From contig ML014232.1 of the NCBI GenBank assembly GCA_003615045.1, positions 1 through 59,097 of the forward strand: a stretch of 59,097 nt of DNA, written 5' to 3'. Within the stretch, counting starts at the first letter, position 1; each line of letters starts with the position of its first letter. This document shows, piece by piece, positions 49,441 through 59,028 of this stretch. The position numbers and the translations under genes were made by a program. The notes below the pieces were generated by a model. The model was not told the origin of the DNA. It saw nothing but the letters and a program-made list of their open reading frames with translations, and ran no database searches. This stretch comes from Caulochytrium protostelioides. Lineage: Eukaryota > Chytridiomycota > Caulochytriomycetes > Caulochytriales > Caulochytriaceae.

Positions 49441-52320
49441 CTACAGCAAGAGATCCGGCATGGCGCCCTCCATGGCCGGCTCTCCGTCGGCCTCCGCGTC
49501 GGCTTCCACCCCCGCGCCCGCGGCGCCCATACTCGGACAGCGCTGCAAACGTAAATGACGATGAAGCACATCGCGTCGTGTAAAGCCCTTTCCGCAGTGA
49601 ACGCACAAGAAGCGCTGCGCCTGGGTATGAGTCGCCATATGGCGACGGAGATCGTGGCGCCGGGCACACTGCATCGGACACCATGGGCACGCATGCATGC
49701 GTCGCGGAAGGCGGCGCGAGCACGCGGCGCCGCTCGGATCACGCGCGGTAGGCACCGCCGGCGGCGCTGCCGGCGGCGATGCCTGCGATGCCAGCTGCGT
49801 CGAGTCCGAACGGACCGAACCGCCCGGACGGTCGGCATCGGCGGCTTCGAACCTGGACGGAAATCGGGGCGCCGGAGCGTTAGGAATCTGGGAGCCATGT
49901 CGCGTCGCCGGCGCGGGCCGCTCCGGCTCAAGCCGCGCTTCGTCCCCGCGGAGCGGCGTCTCGGAACGTCGCGCATCAGAACGCATCGCTGTGGACGCGA
50001 CCGGCGTCGGGTCCGGGACTTCCCAGGGTGGGCCGCGACCACGGAACCCTGGGCATGCGACAAGCGGCTCGACACGCACGCAGTCGGGCACGCTGAAACC
50101 GAGAGGCGAAGGCGGTTCGGGGGCGACAGCAGGGCCAGCAGTCGCGGAAGGGGGCGGAGGGCCCCCCGAGCCATGAGGAGGTATACCGCGCGTCTCCTGC
50201 CGCGCGGAAGCATGTGCGGGTTCGGAATGGTCATGCTTCGCAGAAGCATCCAGGGCCGGACCAGGGGGGTCGTCCGCAAAGCCTGGTGGCAGCCGATGGG
50301 CAGCCAGCGAGTACTCGTGGTAGCCTTCGCGCGATGCGGGCCGCCGTGCCGTAGGCGGCATGATGGCCGTGTCATGCGGGGCAGTCGGGGCCTCGACAGC
50401 CACCGAGAGACGGGAAGTGTCGCTGTGTGTGGCATGAAGGGTGCTGTCGCTATACTGTGGGCAGGCCGGCACGGACACACCCGATCCGCCCCGGGGACAT
50501 GAAGAGCGCGGGGCCATGCCATGGTACGGGCCTTCGGGCTCGTCGCCATACGGATGCATCGGATGGACCATGCGACCCGAGGGTAACCTCACGTCGATCG
50601 CCCCTGCGCTGTGATGCTCGCCTGATGTGGAAAAAGGGGTGCCCTCCATCAGGGGAATCATGGGGTGGGCGTACTGCGTCCCCGTCCGTGACGGCCACGT
50701 CCAATCAGGTGACGCGCTCCGGCTATGCACCTGCATCTGAATATGCGCGACGTCTGGTGTGGCCGCATCCTGATCATACGGATACCGTTCATGCCGGCGT
50801 TGGGCCCAGGCTTCCTTAAGCTCGAGATCATGCCGCGGTGCATGATCATGAACCGCGATGGGGGGCGAGTCGTCCAGGTCATACGCCATCCCATCATATA
50901 TATGGGCGGCGTCCTCAGAACGATGGGCGCCAAGACCATGCAACGCGGGAGCATCACGACTCTGGGAAGGAGGCATTCCTCGACAATCGTCCGAGTGGAA
51001 CACGTAGGCAGGATTCATGGAAGGTGGAAGTCGCTGTCGCGGAGGATCGTCATGGATCCCGGCGCCCGATGGACGTGATCGCTGGTCGTGGCGATACGGA
51101 GCCATCTGCGTTTCACCGCACCCATCGTGCGGCGACAACGACGACAACGACGACCAATGCACCCCGTGGTCGTCATAGGTGCCAACCCCCGCTGCCAGAG
51201 CAGGGGGCATCGAAGAGGAGGACACATCGCGAGCCTCGGCCCACGTCACTGGACCATGCTGCATGGGACCGTGAGCCTCTGCGAGGGGTCTCGTGCTGTC
51301 AAGGTGCCTCTGTTGGACGCGCTGCCATTCATGCTGGAAGTGCGGCCCTTCGTGCTGAACGTGCTGCCCGTCTTGCTGGCCCGTGGTCGACAACGGAGCC
51401 GACGGGGGCTTTGCAGCGCCATGATGAAGGCCCGCCGTCGTCGGGTCCTCCCGCGTTGTGCACAGCGCCACGGCCTGACGGCCGCCATCACGAAACGGGG
51501 GTCGCTGGGGCGTCCGACAAAGCATGGGATGCCCCTGCCCATACTCATACCGGCTGGCCGGGAGATCGTCGTGCGGACCCCGCGGCACGGGCGCCGGGCC
51601 GCTCCGGTGCCGCCGCCCCGGTGCCGCCGACGGTCCCGCCAGAGGGCCGTAGGGAAACGACGCTAACGACCCGCTCCGCGCTCGCCGCGCCGCCGCCCCC
51701 TGACGAGGGACTGTGGGCGCCGACTGGGACGGCCACGGCTCGGGCGGGGCGTCGGGCTTGAGCCAGGGCGAGTTCCTGACGAGGCCGCCAGGGCCCGCGT
51801 CCGACGCCGCGGCCTCCCGCCGCGGCGGACCTGCCCACGCCGTGCCGTGCCACCCCGCGGCCGGCGGCCACGCGCCCTCGGGTGCGGGTCTCCGCGGGTC
51901 TCGGGCCGGACGCGACCACGCGGGGTCGGACCCGGCAGGCCGCGGCGCCGCGAGCAGGCCGTCGTGGCGCCCATCGGTCGCGCGGTCCCAGTCCCAGCCC
52001 CAGCCATGCGAGCGGTCCGACCACGCCGGGGTCGGGGGTCCGCCGGCCGACCGCTGGATCTCAGCGCGCCTCAAGCTTCCTCCGTAGACTGGCCGCGGCT
52101 GGGCGGGAATCATCGACGAAGGAGGACCGTGCGCCGCGTCACCAGGCGGCACCAACGGGCTGTCGTAGCTCGCGCCGTGGTGGTGGCGCGGCTCATGGGG
52201 AACCGGCGGCGTCGGTGGGGCCGCGCGATGCGGCGGCCTGGGCGGCAGCGCGTGCTGACGCGGATCGAACGGGTCGAGGGCGGCGCCAGCGGGGAACGTC
52301 CGTTCATGCGACGGTTCCAT
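49441..52320 (-). CDS. C2H2 zinc-finger transcription regulator 2
   Basis: 959 residues, of which all but the end is disordered (Pro/His/Ser/Arg-rich). Two C2H2 fingers lie at residues 876-928: HAC-x2-C-x12-H-x3-H and FLC-x2-C-x12-H-x5-C. The spacing, including the unusual terminal Cys in finger 2 and the TR-D-LHRH helix core, matches regulator 1 (TRQDALHRH), so the genes are paralogues. Unlike regulator 1, about 30 acidic and hydrophobic residues follow the fingers (EADAEADGEPAMEG, ending DLLL). The first ATG in frame, 52320, reads MEPSHERTF and is the first with plausible downstream composition. The open frame extending to 53985 lacks an ATG. DNA target unknown. Confidence 0.75.
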   Translation of the reverse strand: MEPSHERTFPAGAALDPFDPRQHALPPRPPHRAAPPTPPVPHEPRHHHGASYDSPLVPPGDAAHGPPSSMIPAQPRPVYGGSLRRAEIQRSAGGPPTPAWSDRSHGWGWDWDRATDGRHDGLLAAPRPAGSDPAWSRPARDPRRPAPEGAWPPAAGWHGTAWAGPPRREAAASDAGPGGLVRNSPWLKPDAPPEPWPSQSAPTVPRQGAAARRARSGSLASFPYGPLAGPSAAPGRRHRSGPAPVPRGPHDDLPASRYEYGQGHPMLCRTPQRPPFRDGGRQAVALCTTREDPTTAGLHHGAAKPPSAPLSTTGQQDGQHVQHEGPHFQHEWQRVQQRHLDSTRPLAEAHGPMQHGPVTWAEARDVSSSSMPPALAAGVGTYDDHGVHWSSLSSLSPHDGCGETQMAPYRHDQRSRPSGAGIHDDPPRQRLPPSMNPAYVFHSDDCRGMPPSQSRDAPALHGLGAHRSEDAAHIYDGMAYDLDDSPPIAVHDHAPRHDLELKEAWAQRRHERYPYDQDAATPDVAHIQMQVHSRSASPDWTWPSRTGTQYAHPMIPLMEGTPFSTSGEHHSAGAIDVRLPSGRMVHPMHPYGDEPEGPYHGMAPRSSCPRGGSGVSVPACPQYSDSTLHATHSDTSRLSVAVEAPTAPHDTAIMPPTARRPASREGYHEYSLAAHRLPPGFADDPPGPALDASAKHDHSEPAHASARQETRGIPPHGSGGPPPPSATAGPAVAPEPPSPLGFSVPDCVRVEPLVACPGFRGRGPPWEVPDPTPVASTAMRSDARRSETPLRGDEARLEPERPAPATRHGSQIPNAPAPRFPSRFEAADADRPGGSVRSDSTQLASQASPPAAPPAVPTARDPSGAACSRRLPRRMHACPWCPMQCARRHDLRRHMATHTQAQRFLCVHCGKGFTRRDVLHRHLRLQRCPSMGAAGAGVEADAEADGEPAMEGAMPDLLL

Positions 52321-52890
52321 GGCGCGCGGCCGCCCCCGCCCATGCAGCACGCCGTCGCCGGCGTCCAGCCTGGCCCTCGCCTGGATCGCGCCGCTCAGCG
52401 ACGCCCTCCTCCCCCTTTCCGCCTCCGCCTCCGCCTCGGCCTCCGCCTCCACCTCCGCTGGCCCAACCCCGACCCCGGACCCGTCGGAAACGACTGCGGC
52501 TGGAGGAGGGGTCGAGGTCGAGGCGAAACCAATGAGCGTGGCGAGCGCGCCAAGCACGCGTCGGAGCACGAGTGGGAGCGGTGGCGGCCGTGGTAGAGCG
52601 GTGATGGCGTGCAGCCACCCGAAGTGGGTGCGAAAGCGGGAGCGAAAGCGGGAGCGGGTGAATGTGCAGAAGCGCAAGGCCGAAGGCCCGTTGTGGCGGC
52701 GCGATCCAGCGTCGAACGTCCGGGACGAACCCCCCCGGGACGGCGCGGCCACACGGAAGCGGCGCCCATGCGCCGGCGGCAAGGGTGCGCCCGGCGGAGC
52801 GGCGTCGACCCGTCGCGGCCAGCAGCCGGCCACAGGACGCGGCGGGAGGCGGGCGCTCGGTCTGGGCCCCACTCCACTCCACTCCACCCC

Positions 52891-53010
52891 TACGCCTACG
52901 CCTACGCTTGCGCCTACGCCTACGCTTGCGCCTACGCTTGCGCTTGCGCTTGCGCCTGCGCCGACGCCTGCGCCGACGCCGACGCCTGCGCCGACGCTGA
53001 CGCTGACGCC
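52891..53010. repeat. TACGCC/TGCGCC/GACGCC hexamer array
   Basis: About 20 imperfect hexamers lie 570-690 bp upstream of the C2H2 regulator 2 start. On the minus strand, in the frame of that gene, they read as Gly/Val/Ala/Ser alternation, comparable to the array upstream of regulator 1. Confidence 0.85.
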
Positions 53011-53928
53011 GGTGCCAAGACGCGTCCCCCCGACTCGAACGGCGCGATCCGCACGTGGGACGCGACCCGAGACGACGGCCGAACCGCTAGGAACCCCGTG
53101 CGCGGTCGCGGCGCCGGGCCGCCCCTCGCCGCCGTGATCGAGGACTCCTGGAGGGTGATGCGCGACGGGACCGGAGGCCGCGCAGGCATGGCCGTGGGGG
53201 AAGGGAGAGGGGACACGCGGCGCGGCCCTGATCGCGCCGGGCACCGGCCTGCGGAGGGTCGCGACGCCGCAATGCAGCAGCCGATCGGTGGCGGGGGGAC
53301 AGGGCTCCAGCGCAGAGCGAGCGCCGGCCCGCGTCGGGAGGGAGATGGGTAGTGGGGGAAGACGTCGCGCGTCGCGCGTCGCGCTGCGCCCGGGTCGTTC
53401 GCGAGGGAAGGCCAGCAGCTGCGGTCCTGCGGTGCCCGTCCACCCGCGCCTCACCACCCCCGCCGCTCTCCCTCCCGCACCGCACCGGTCGGCCTCGGGC
53501 GCTGGATCAGGGCGGGTGGGTCCTCCGCCGAGCGGAAGCCGTCGACCGCACGCGCGGGATCGCGCACGTGGACGGGATCGCCGATCGTGATCGCTGTCGT
53601 CGGCAGCCGCCCGCCGACCGGAGTGGGAAGCGTGAGGTGGGAGCGGCGCGTGGCGCGAACGAGGACGCCGTGCGGCGAACCCGCACCGGAACCCCCAATC
53701 GGTGGCGGGTGGACGCCGCAAGAGTCCCAGCGAGAAGGGGAGCCGGCAGAAAGGCCGGGGAGAAGAGCCGCGGGCGCGCTCAAGAGAGAGAGGGAGAAAG
53801 AGAGAGAGCGGGAGCGGAGGCCGTCGGTCGAGCGGCCGCCGAGCGATGCGCGTCAGGGGCGACGGGGGTGCGGCACAGCTCGGCCTCCAAGACCGCTGTC
53901 GTGGCGCTCCCCCAACCCCCCACCGGCG

Positions 53929-53960
<32 letters not shown>

Positions 53961-54577
53961 TGGCTCCGTCCGGCCGACAGCACAAATCCGATGGGAGCGC
54001 TTTGACGCCGAGGGCGATGCGGGCGCGTCCGAACGCGGCTCGTACACGGCTCGTGCGACGGTGTCAGAACGCTGTCAGAACGCCGTGAGGAGGCGAAGCC
54101 AGCGACCGCGCACGGGCAGCACGGGTGGGACTTGCTCAGGCGAGGGCCAGGCGGGTCCCGCTCAGCGCCAGCCCAGGCCGGAGCGTGAGGCGCAACCAGC
54201 AACGGGGCCCGGAGCGAGCCGGGCCTCGCCAAGCCGGAGCCGAGGACCGCAACCTGAGCGGACCAGGCCGGACCGACCCTGAACCGGACCTGAGCCCTTC
54301 GCCTTTGCTGAAGGTCCCCGCCCTGAGCAGGCTGCGCGGAGAAGAACGATGGGCTTGGAACAGAACTCAGGGACACGGGCGCGGAAGGAGGGGTGGCTGG
54401 CGCGGCCGCGGAAGGCAGACAGCGAAGGCCTCGTCAGGGCGAGCCCGCCTCAAGAGACAAAAGGCGGACCCCCGCGGCGTGGCGCGAAAGGCGGCCGAGC
54501 TCTGCGCCGCGCGGAGTCGTCGGAAGGGCCCTGCCGTTACGCGCGTTCAGCCAAAGCCGCATCGAGGTCCGTGGCAG

Positions 54578-54608
<31 letters not shown>
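54578..54608. repeat. (GA)n dinucleotide run
   Basis: Short A tract followed by GA units, like 41391-41446. Confidence 0.95.
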
Positions 54609-55032
54609 TGGCCGCCAGCCGTCTTCAGCGCTTCTGACGCTGCGGACGGATGTCACGGTTGAGGGCAGGCCCTCCGCTACCACCGCCGTCGTTCGGGCCG
54701 TCTCTCAATGGATTTCGGGCAAAGCCAGGCCTCGATGGGCGCCAGCACGGATGATCCAGACCGTGGGAACCGTCTCGTCGTCGTCTTTTCGCGGTAAGCC
54801 GTGAGCGTAGACCGCTCCGATGAGCGTCAGGAATCGTGATCCGGCGGCCGGAACAGCGGCTGAAGGCACGTCGACTCGGGGTGTTCGAATGGGCAAGGCC
54901 GCTCCACGGCAATGGCGCCACGGCCAAAGGGCCCCCGGCGATCGAGGGCAGAAGCAATGCTGTAACCTTCGACTGCGGACGGGACCCTGGTGGGACGAAC
55001 CACGTGGCCGAGCCGCGGTGTGATGCCACGGC

Positions 55033-55056
55033 GTGAGGCGCGCGCGCGCGCCTCAC
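55033..55056. repeat. 24-bp perfect palindrome with alternating CG core
   Basis: GTGAGGCG, ten bases of CG alternation, then CCTCAC. The sequence is its own reverse complement and could form Z-DNA or a hairpin. Confidence 0.9.
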
Positions 55057-55382
55057 TTCCAATCGCTGAGAAGGCCGCGGCGACCCTGCGTGTTGCCCAG
55101 GATCAGTGCGGTGTCAAACGGCGACGTGCCGAATGGGGAGCGACGCGTACGATCGCCCACGCGACGCCGCAGAGACGAGACGGCGTCGCCACGGACACGC
55201 GCGAGCGGCGTCTTTTCGCACAAAGGTGCCAAGGTGGGTCGTGGTCAATCGCCCGCCCGATGGGGCGAGTCAGCGTCAGTCACCGTCGTCAAGCGAGGAT
55301 TAAGTCAGGTCAAGTCGAGTCGAGTCGAGACGGTCGTGATTGGGTGAAATCGGATGGAATCGAGCCGAACCAGGTCAGGTGT

Positions 55383-55403
55383 TGCAATGTCCGGGACATT
55401 GCA
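55383..55403. repeat. Inverted repeat TGCAATGTCC-G-GGACATTGCA
   Basis: Perfect 10-bp arms with a one-base spacer, 960 bp upstream of the Fanzor remnant. It may be a protein-binding site, or the end of a mobile element. Confidence 0.9.
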
Positions 55404-56365
55404 TCGCTCGGTCACCGTGACCGTATGTGGCGGGCGCCAGGCACGGGAATCGGCCGACGCTCGGGGGCAACGGGTCGTGAAAGAGCGCCCAGGCAACGAG
55501 TGGTGGAGAGTCACTCGAGCGAGGTGTTGCCATGGCACGCGCGACCATCTCGCGATGCGTTCCGCGTGGCGTGCCGCCCTAGCATCCCCGCGTCCTCCCA
55601 TCGACGCCAGCCAAACCCGGGCCGACAAGGCGTTCGGTCGTGATGGAGCGTGACACGCGTGTTCGTTGCTGCCGCGCTGCCGCACGCATCAAGCCGCCGC
55701 TCCGTGGTGCGGAAGCGATAACAACGAGAGGGGACCGTCCGTGGCCACGGTGTCCCCAGGGGGGGCGGTGAGCGAGCCAGGTCCAGGGCCAGGCAGGGTC
55801 AGGGCCGGTACACATGTGTATCCCGCCGAAAAGAAGGTCCATCCCCCGCAGGGTCATTGGTCGAGGAAGGCGACGCCGGCCGGGGCGTGCGCTGGAGGGC
55901 TGTGGCACGCCACGATAGTGTCAGACGGCAGACCCCATCGCGCTGGCTCGAGTCGCCGAGGCGACGGGTCCGCGCCCGGACGACTGCGCTGTAAGCATGT
56001 GGGCTTGCGCGGACCCGCCTTCCCGACGTTCCATCCCTGAATTCCGTCCCTGAGGCGGGATTCTTTCTTTTTCTTCTTTCTCGCGTCGTGGTCAGCGTAC
56101 GAAGGCCTCAGCCTCGGCCGTCAGGTCTCCTCTGGAAGGAAACGATGGGCGACTGATGAGTGATGCCGCAGCCGCTGCAGCACCGGCCACGGGAGCAGGT
56201 CACGCCGCGAGACAGGAGATGATGGGGATAAGATGATGGGGAGAAAGCTACGTCGATGACGGCGTCGCGATGAGATATCTACAATTATCCTGTATCATGT
56301 ATCGTATCCCAGATATCGGAAGGTCATCGTGTCTTGCTGGAACGTGCCGAGGCCTGAGGTAGATA

Positions 56366-57460
56366 GTGCATGCGGACGTGAGTGTGAGCGACCGGGTGGC
56401 ATTCAGGTACATGGTCGCAGAGCAGTGGCGGGCCACCCCGGCGTCCCGCAAGCTGGAAGGCAAGGACCACACGTTCACGCACACCGTGGATAGCGACGGC
56501 TGCAGCGTGAGCGTGAACTTCGAATGCAAGAAGGTGGTCAGAAAGATGCCTACTGTCGTGACTGCCCCCAAAACAGACAACCCCTTGGCAGACAGCTTGG
56601 ATGAGCACTGCATTCCTGGGGAACGACTCGGGCCGCACCAACATCTTTATGGCCATGGTGAGGACCAAAGGCCAGGTCGTCCGCTGGAAGCTAGCCCGAA
56701 AGCAGTACTATGTGGAAGCCGGCATCTAAGCCGCCCAAAAGCAGTAAGAGACGTGGCAGCGCCATTTGGAAGAGTCGCTGCAGCGGCTGGCGGCAGCGAT
56801 CTCCAGAGGCACAGCGCTCGCTGCGCACCACCGCCTCATGGAGGGGTGGCTCGCCACGTACGAACCGCTGTAGGCCGAGTATCTGAAGCCGTGCTGGGCA
56901 CGCCAGGGCCTGCGGCTGTACAGTGGCAAGCAGCGCGTGTTTGCCCAGTTATTGAACCGCGACGCCGAGGGGGCGGCCATGGAGATGACGCCGGTTGTCG
57001 CGGAAGTAGTGATCGCCTATGGCGCCTCCAAGTTGGCTCGGGGGGGCCAGAGCAAGATCTCCGTCCCTATAGCTCGGGCGTACCAGGCATGCGCTCAGCG
57101 GCTCCGCATCGTTCTGGTCGACGAGTTCCGAACGACGTAGGCGCATGCCGAGACAGATGGGATCCTGACCAAGGTGCAAATCCGGGACCCGACGGCCGTG
57201 GCGATCTCTCGTGCGTCCCGGGCGGGCGCCCCCCTCGACCGCGCCGACGCGGGTCGACCCGGTCCGCAGGTCCCGGGAATGCACCCGTGTATGCTCAGAC
57301 GAATGTGGTGCTCGAACTCGGGCAACGCCGGCGCCAGAGGACCGTGGTTCGAGGCTTGCCGTGGTGTGATTCCACCGACGGCAAGTTTGTGAAGCGCGAT
57401 CTCAATGCCGCGTTGAATATCCGACGCTGTCTGGCCTTACCCGTCGGACCGACAGTGTTG
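56366..57460 (+). pseudogene. Fanzor (eukaryotic TnpB-like nuclease) remnant
   Basis: Blocks in Fanzor order: TFTHTVDSDGCSVSVNF (N-terminal F..x.TDG..VSV strand, about 56470-56520); a RuvC-I block DSGRTNIF with Asp at 56625; KQYYVEAG; VIAYGASKLARGG (about 57010); a RuvC-II block VLVDEFRTT with Glu at 57123; and a RuvC-III block KRDLNAALNIRR with Asp at 57398. Fanzors are RNA-guided DNA endonucleases found in fungi, algae and large viruses, usually on transposons. Catalytic-site residues survive, but the blocks fall in different frames with several interruptions, and the N-terminal part seems absent, so this is a dead copy. The guide-RNA locus is normally near the 3' end; I could not define one. 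Confidence 0.75.
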
Positions 57461-57600
57461 TGCCGCCACCCCCGGCAAGCTCCATGGCCCCAACCCGTGG
57501 TCGGCAAGCTCATCCGACACTGCATCGAATGCGCTACTGCCTCGATGGGGGACCCCGGTGGGGCACCACGGGGGGGATCGTGTTCGCGTTAGGAGGGATC

Positions 57601-57609
57601 TATATATAT
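57601..57609 (+). promoter_or_regulatory. TATA box (TATATATAT) of the methyltransferase-like gene
   Basis: A TATATATAT run, 143 bp before the ATG at 57752. It overlaps the earlier in-frame ATG at 57608, which is therefore unlikely to be the start. Confidence 0.5.
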
Positions 57610-57751
57610 GAGCACGTACGCTCACTACAAAAATAAGAAGGTAAAAAAGAAGATAGGTAAAATAGGGGACGTTCCCCAGACCCAGAAAGCCCGCACCGAT
57701 TGCGCTGAACGTTGTCCCCGCTTCACACCACATCAGCACCAATTGATTCAC

Positions 57752-58855
57752 ATGGCCCCGCGATTCGGCTATGAGCTCCATCCGCTGACACGCCAATTAA
57801 ATACATCTCTTGATGCTGCAGAGCGACAGCGCAGGGCTGAGGCCAGCGCTATAGCGCTCCTTGACCGGACCATTGTATGGCTAACACGCCTACTCATCGC
57901 ACGGCCGGCCCTTCGCTTAGGGCTCGTGATTGGCCGCGGTACCAGCCATCCCGTTGTCCCCACAGTCCCAACGGTCCCATGGATAGAAACAGTTGATATA
58001 TGGCTCTATGTGGATCGGTTCGGTGGATCCTTTCTTGTGTCCGATGATGTGATTATCGCGGACAGCTCCGTGATGGGGGCTGGCCATTTAGAATCGCTGC
58101 CTTGGCCCCAGCATATCGGGCTGTGGGGCGACGCTTGCGATCCTGACCTCCTGGAGCGTCTGCCAGCATCTCGCTTTGCGTGTATTATTTCCGATTGGAG
58201 CACATGGCGCTATCTCCCTATCAGCCGCACGTCCCTTCGCGATTCGTGGGACCGGCTTCTCACATCGGACGGCCGACTCGTTTTTGAAGCTGGCATCGCC
58301 AGTGTTACTGTCGCTCCTGCGACATCTCCGCCACCTCACCTCGCCATGGAGGGCCAGAACCCTTGTCATGTGAGGGCCTCCCGAGCCGCTCCGGTGTTGC
58401 CTGTCACTACTTCTGTGCATGTGGGCCCCCACCCCTTTTCTAAACCCCACGCCTTACTGAGTACCACGCGTCCCGTGGTCCTGTCTGCCAACGAACTTAC
58501 ATTGCCGTTGACTAACCTCGAAACACATCTGGAGGGGGCTTCAGAACGCTCAGCATCGTTGCTCGATGCATTGGTGATTGCGCGATCGAGCTTTCCATGG
58601 TACGCTTCTCAGCTGCTGAGTTTGATGGGGCGCCTCGGCGCCCTGGAGCTTCGAGTGGCACCGGAGGCGGCACAATGCGAGTTTGATCCAAAATTTATGT
58701 CGAATACGCCGTACGGCATAAGCACCGCTCCATTCCCTATCCAGACAACAAACCCATCATCAAAACGAGTGTTGGCATGGTGGTGTCTCCTGAAGCGCAA
58801 AAAGCAATGCAACACAACGGAAAACCATCTGGAAGCAACTCCATTTCTGGTGTGA
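57752..58855 (+). CDS. Methyltransferase-like protein, lower GC (unrecognised family)
   Basis: 367 residues. The core (about residues 55-180) has the spacing of a Rossmann-type SAM methyltransferase: LRLGLVIGRGTS (possible motif I loop), IGLWGDACDPDLLERLPASR, FACIISDWSTWRYLP (acidic strand followed by the usual D-x-x-x) and a final WDRLLTSDGRLVFEAG (the 'LkpGG' strand). The C-terminal half is unassigned, with helices ASERSASLLDALVIARSSF and a basic end (LLKRKKQ). GC is about 50 percent by eye against roughly 65-75 percent in neighbours, and codon choice differs, which suggests transfer or an element-borne gene. The ATG at 57752 has G at +4 and lies downstream of the TATA box. Two AATAAA signals follow the stop. 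Function not known. Confidence 0.55.
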   Translation: MAPRFGYELHPLTRQLNTSLDAAERQRRAEASAIALLDRTIVWLTRLLIARPALRLGLVIGRGTSHPVVPTVPTVPWIETVDIWLYVDRFGGSFLVSDDVIIADSSVMGAGHLESLPWPQHIGLWGDACDPDLLERLPASRFACIISDWSTWRYLPISRTSLRDSWDRLLTSDGRLVFEAGIASVTVAPATSPPPHLAMEGQNPCHVRASRAAPVLPVTTSVHVGPHPFSKPHALLSTTRPVVLSANELTLPLTNLETHLEGASERSASLLDALVIARSSFPWYASQLLSLMGRLGALELRVAPEAAQCEFDPKFMSNTPYGISTAPFPIQTTNPSSKRVLAWWCLLKRKKQCNTTENHLEATPFLV

Positions 58856-58870
58856 GCCCACCTATATAAA

Positions 58871-58876
58871 AATAAA
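58871..58876 (+). terminator. AATAAA poly(A) signal
   Basis: AATAAA 15 bp after the methyltransferase-like stop, with a second AATAAA at 58945-58950. Confidence 0.5.
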
Positions 58877-59021
58877 AATAAAAAAACGCATTACGTTTGG
58901 CGCCGGATACGCTTACCAACCGCGGCCTGCAATGGCCATCTTCAAATAAAGTTAAAGTCACTTCCTGGTATGCGTAGAGATAGAACCTATGCAAGAGCTC
59001 CAACGAGCCCAACAGGAGCAC

Positions 59022-59025
59022 AAAA
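59022..59025 (-). terminator. Pol III terminator of tRNA-Lys
   Basis: TTTT on the minus strand four bases past the discriminator of the tRNA gene. Confidence 0.7.
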
Positions 59026-59028
59026 GGT

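Larger units (their letters stand above)
52321..56365. other. 4-kb gene-free GC-rich region
   Basis: No supported gene. Contents: the hexamer array at 52891-53010, a CGG run at about 53930-53960, a GA run at 54578-54608, two perfect palindromes (55033-55056, 55383-55403) and GTCGA-type short repeats around 55300-55330. Dense open frames reflect GC content only. The part next to 52320 is presumably the promoter and leader of C2H2 regulator 2. Confidence 0.5.

Noticed and set aside
52321-53985. In-frame N-terminal extension of C2H2 regulator 2
   Set aside because: No ATG start, poly-Arg and repeat-derived sequence; probably leader or promoter.
57608-57751. N-terminal extension of the methyltransferase-like protein from the first ATG
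   Set aside because: That ATG is part of the TATA box itself, and the added Lys-rich sequence has no structure.
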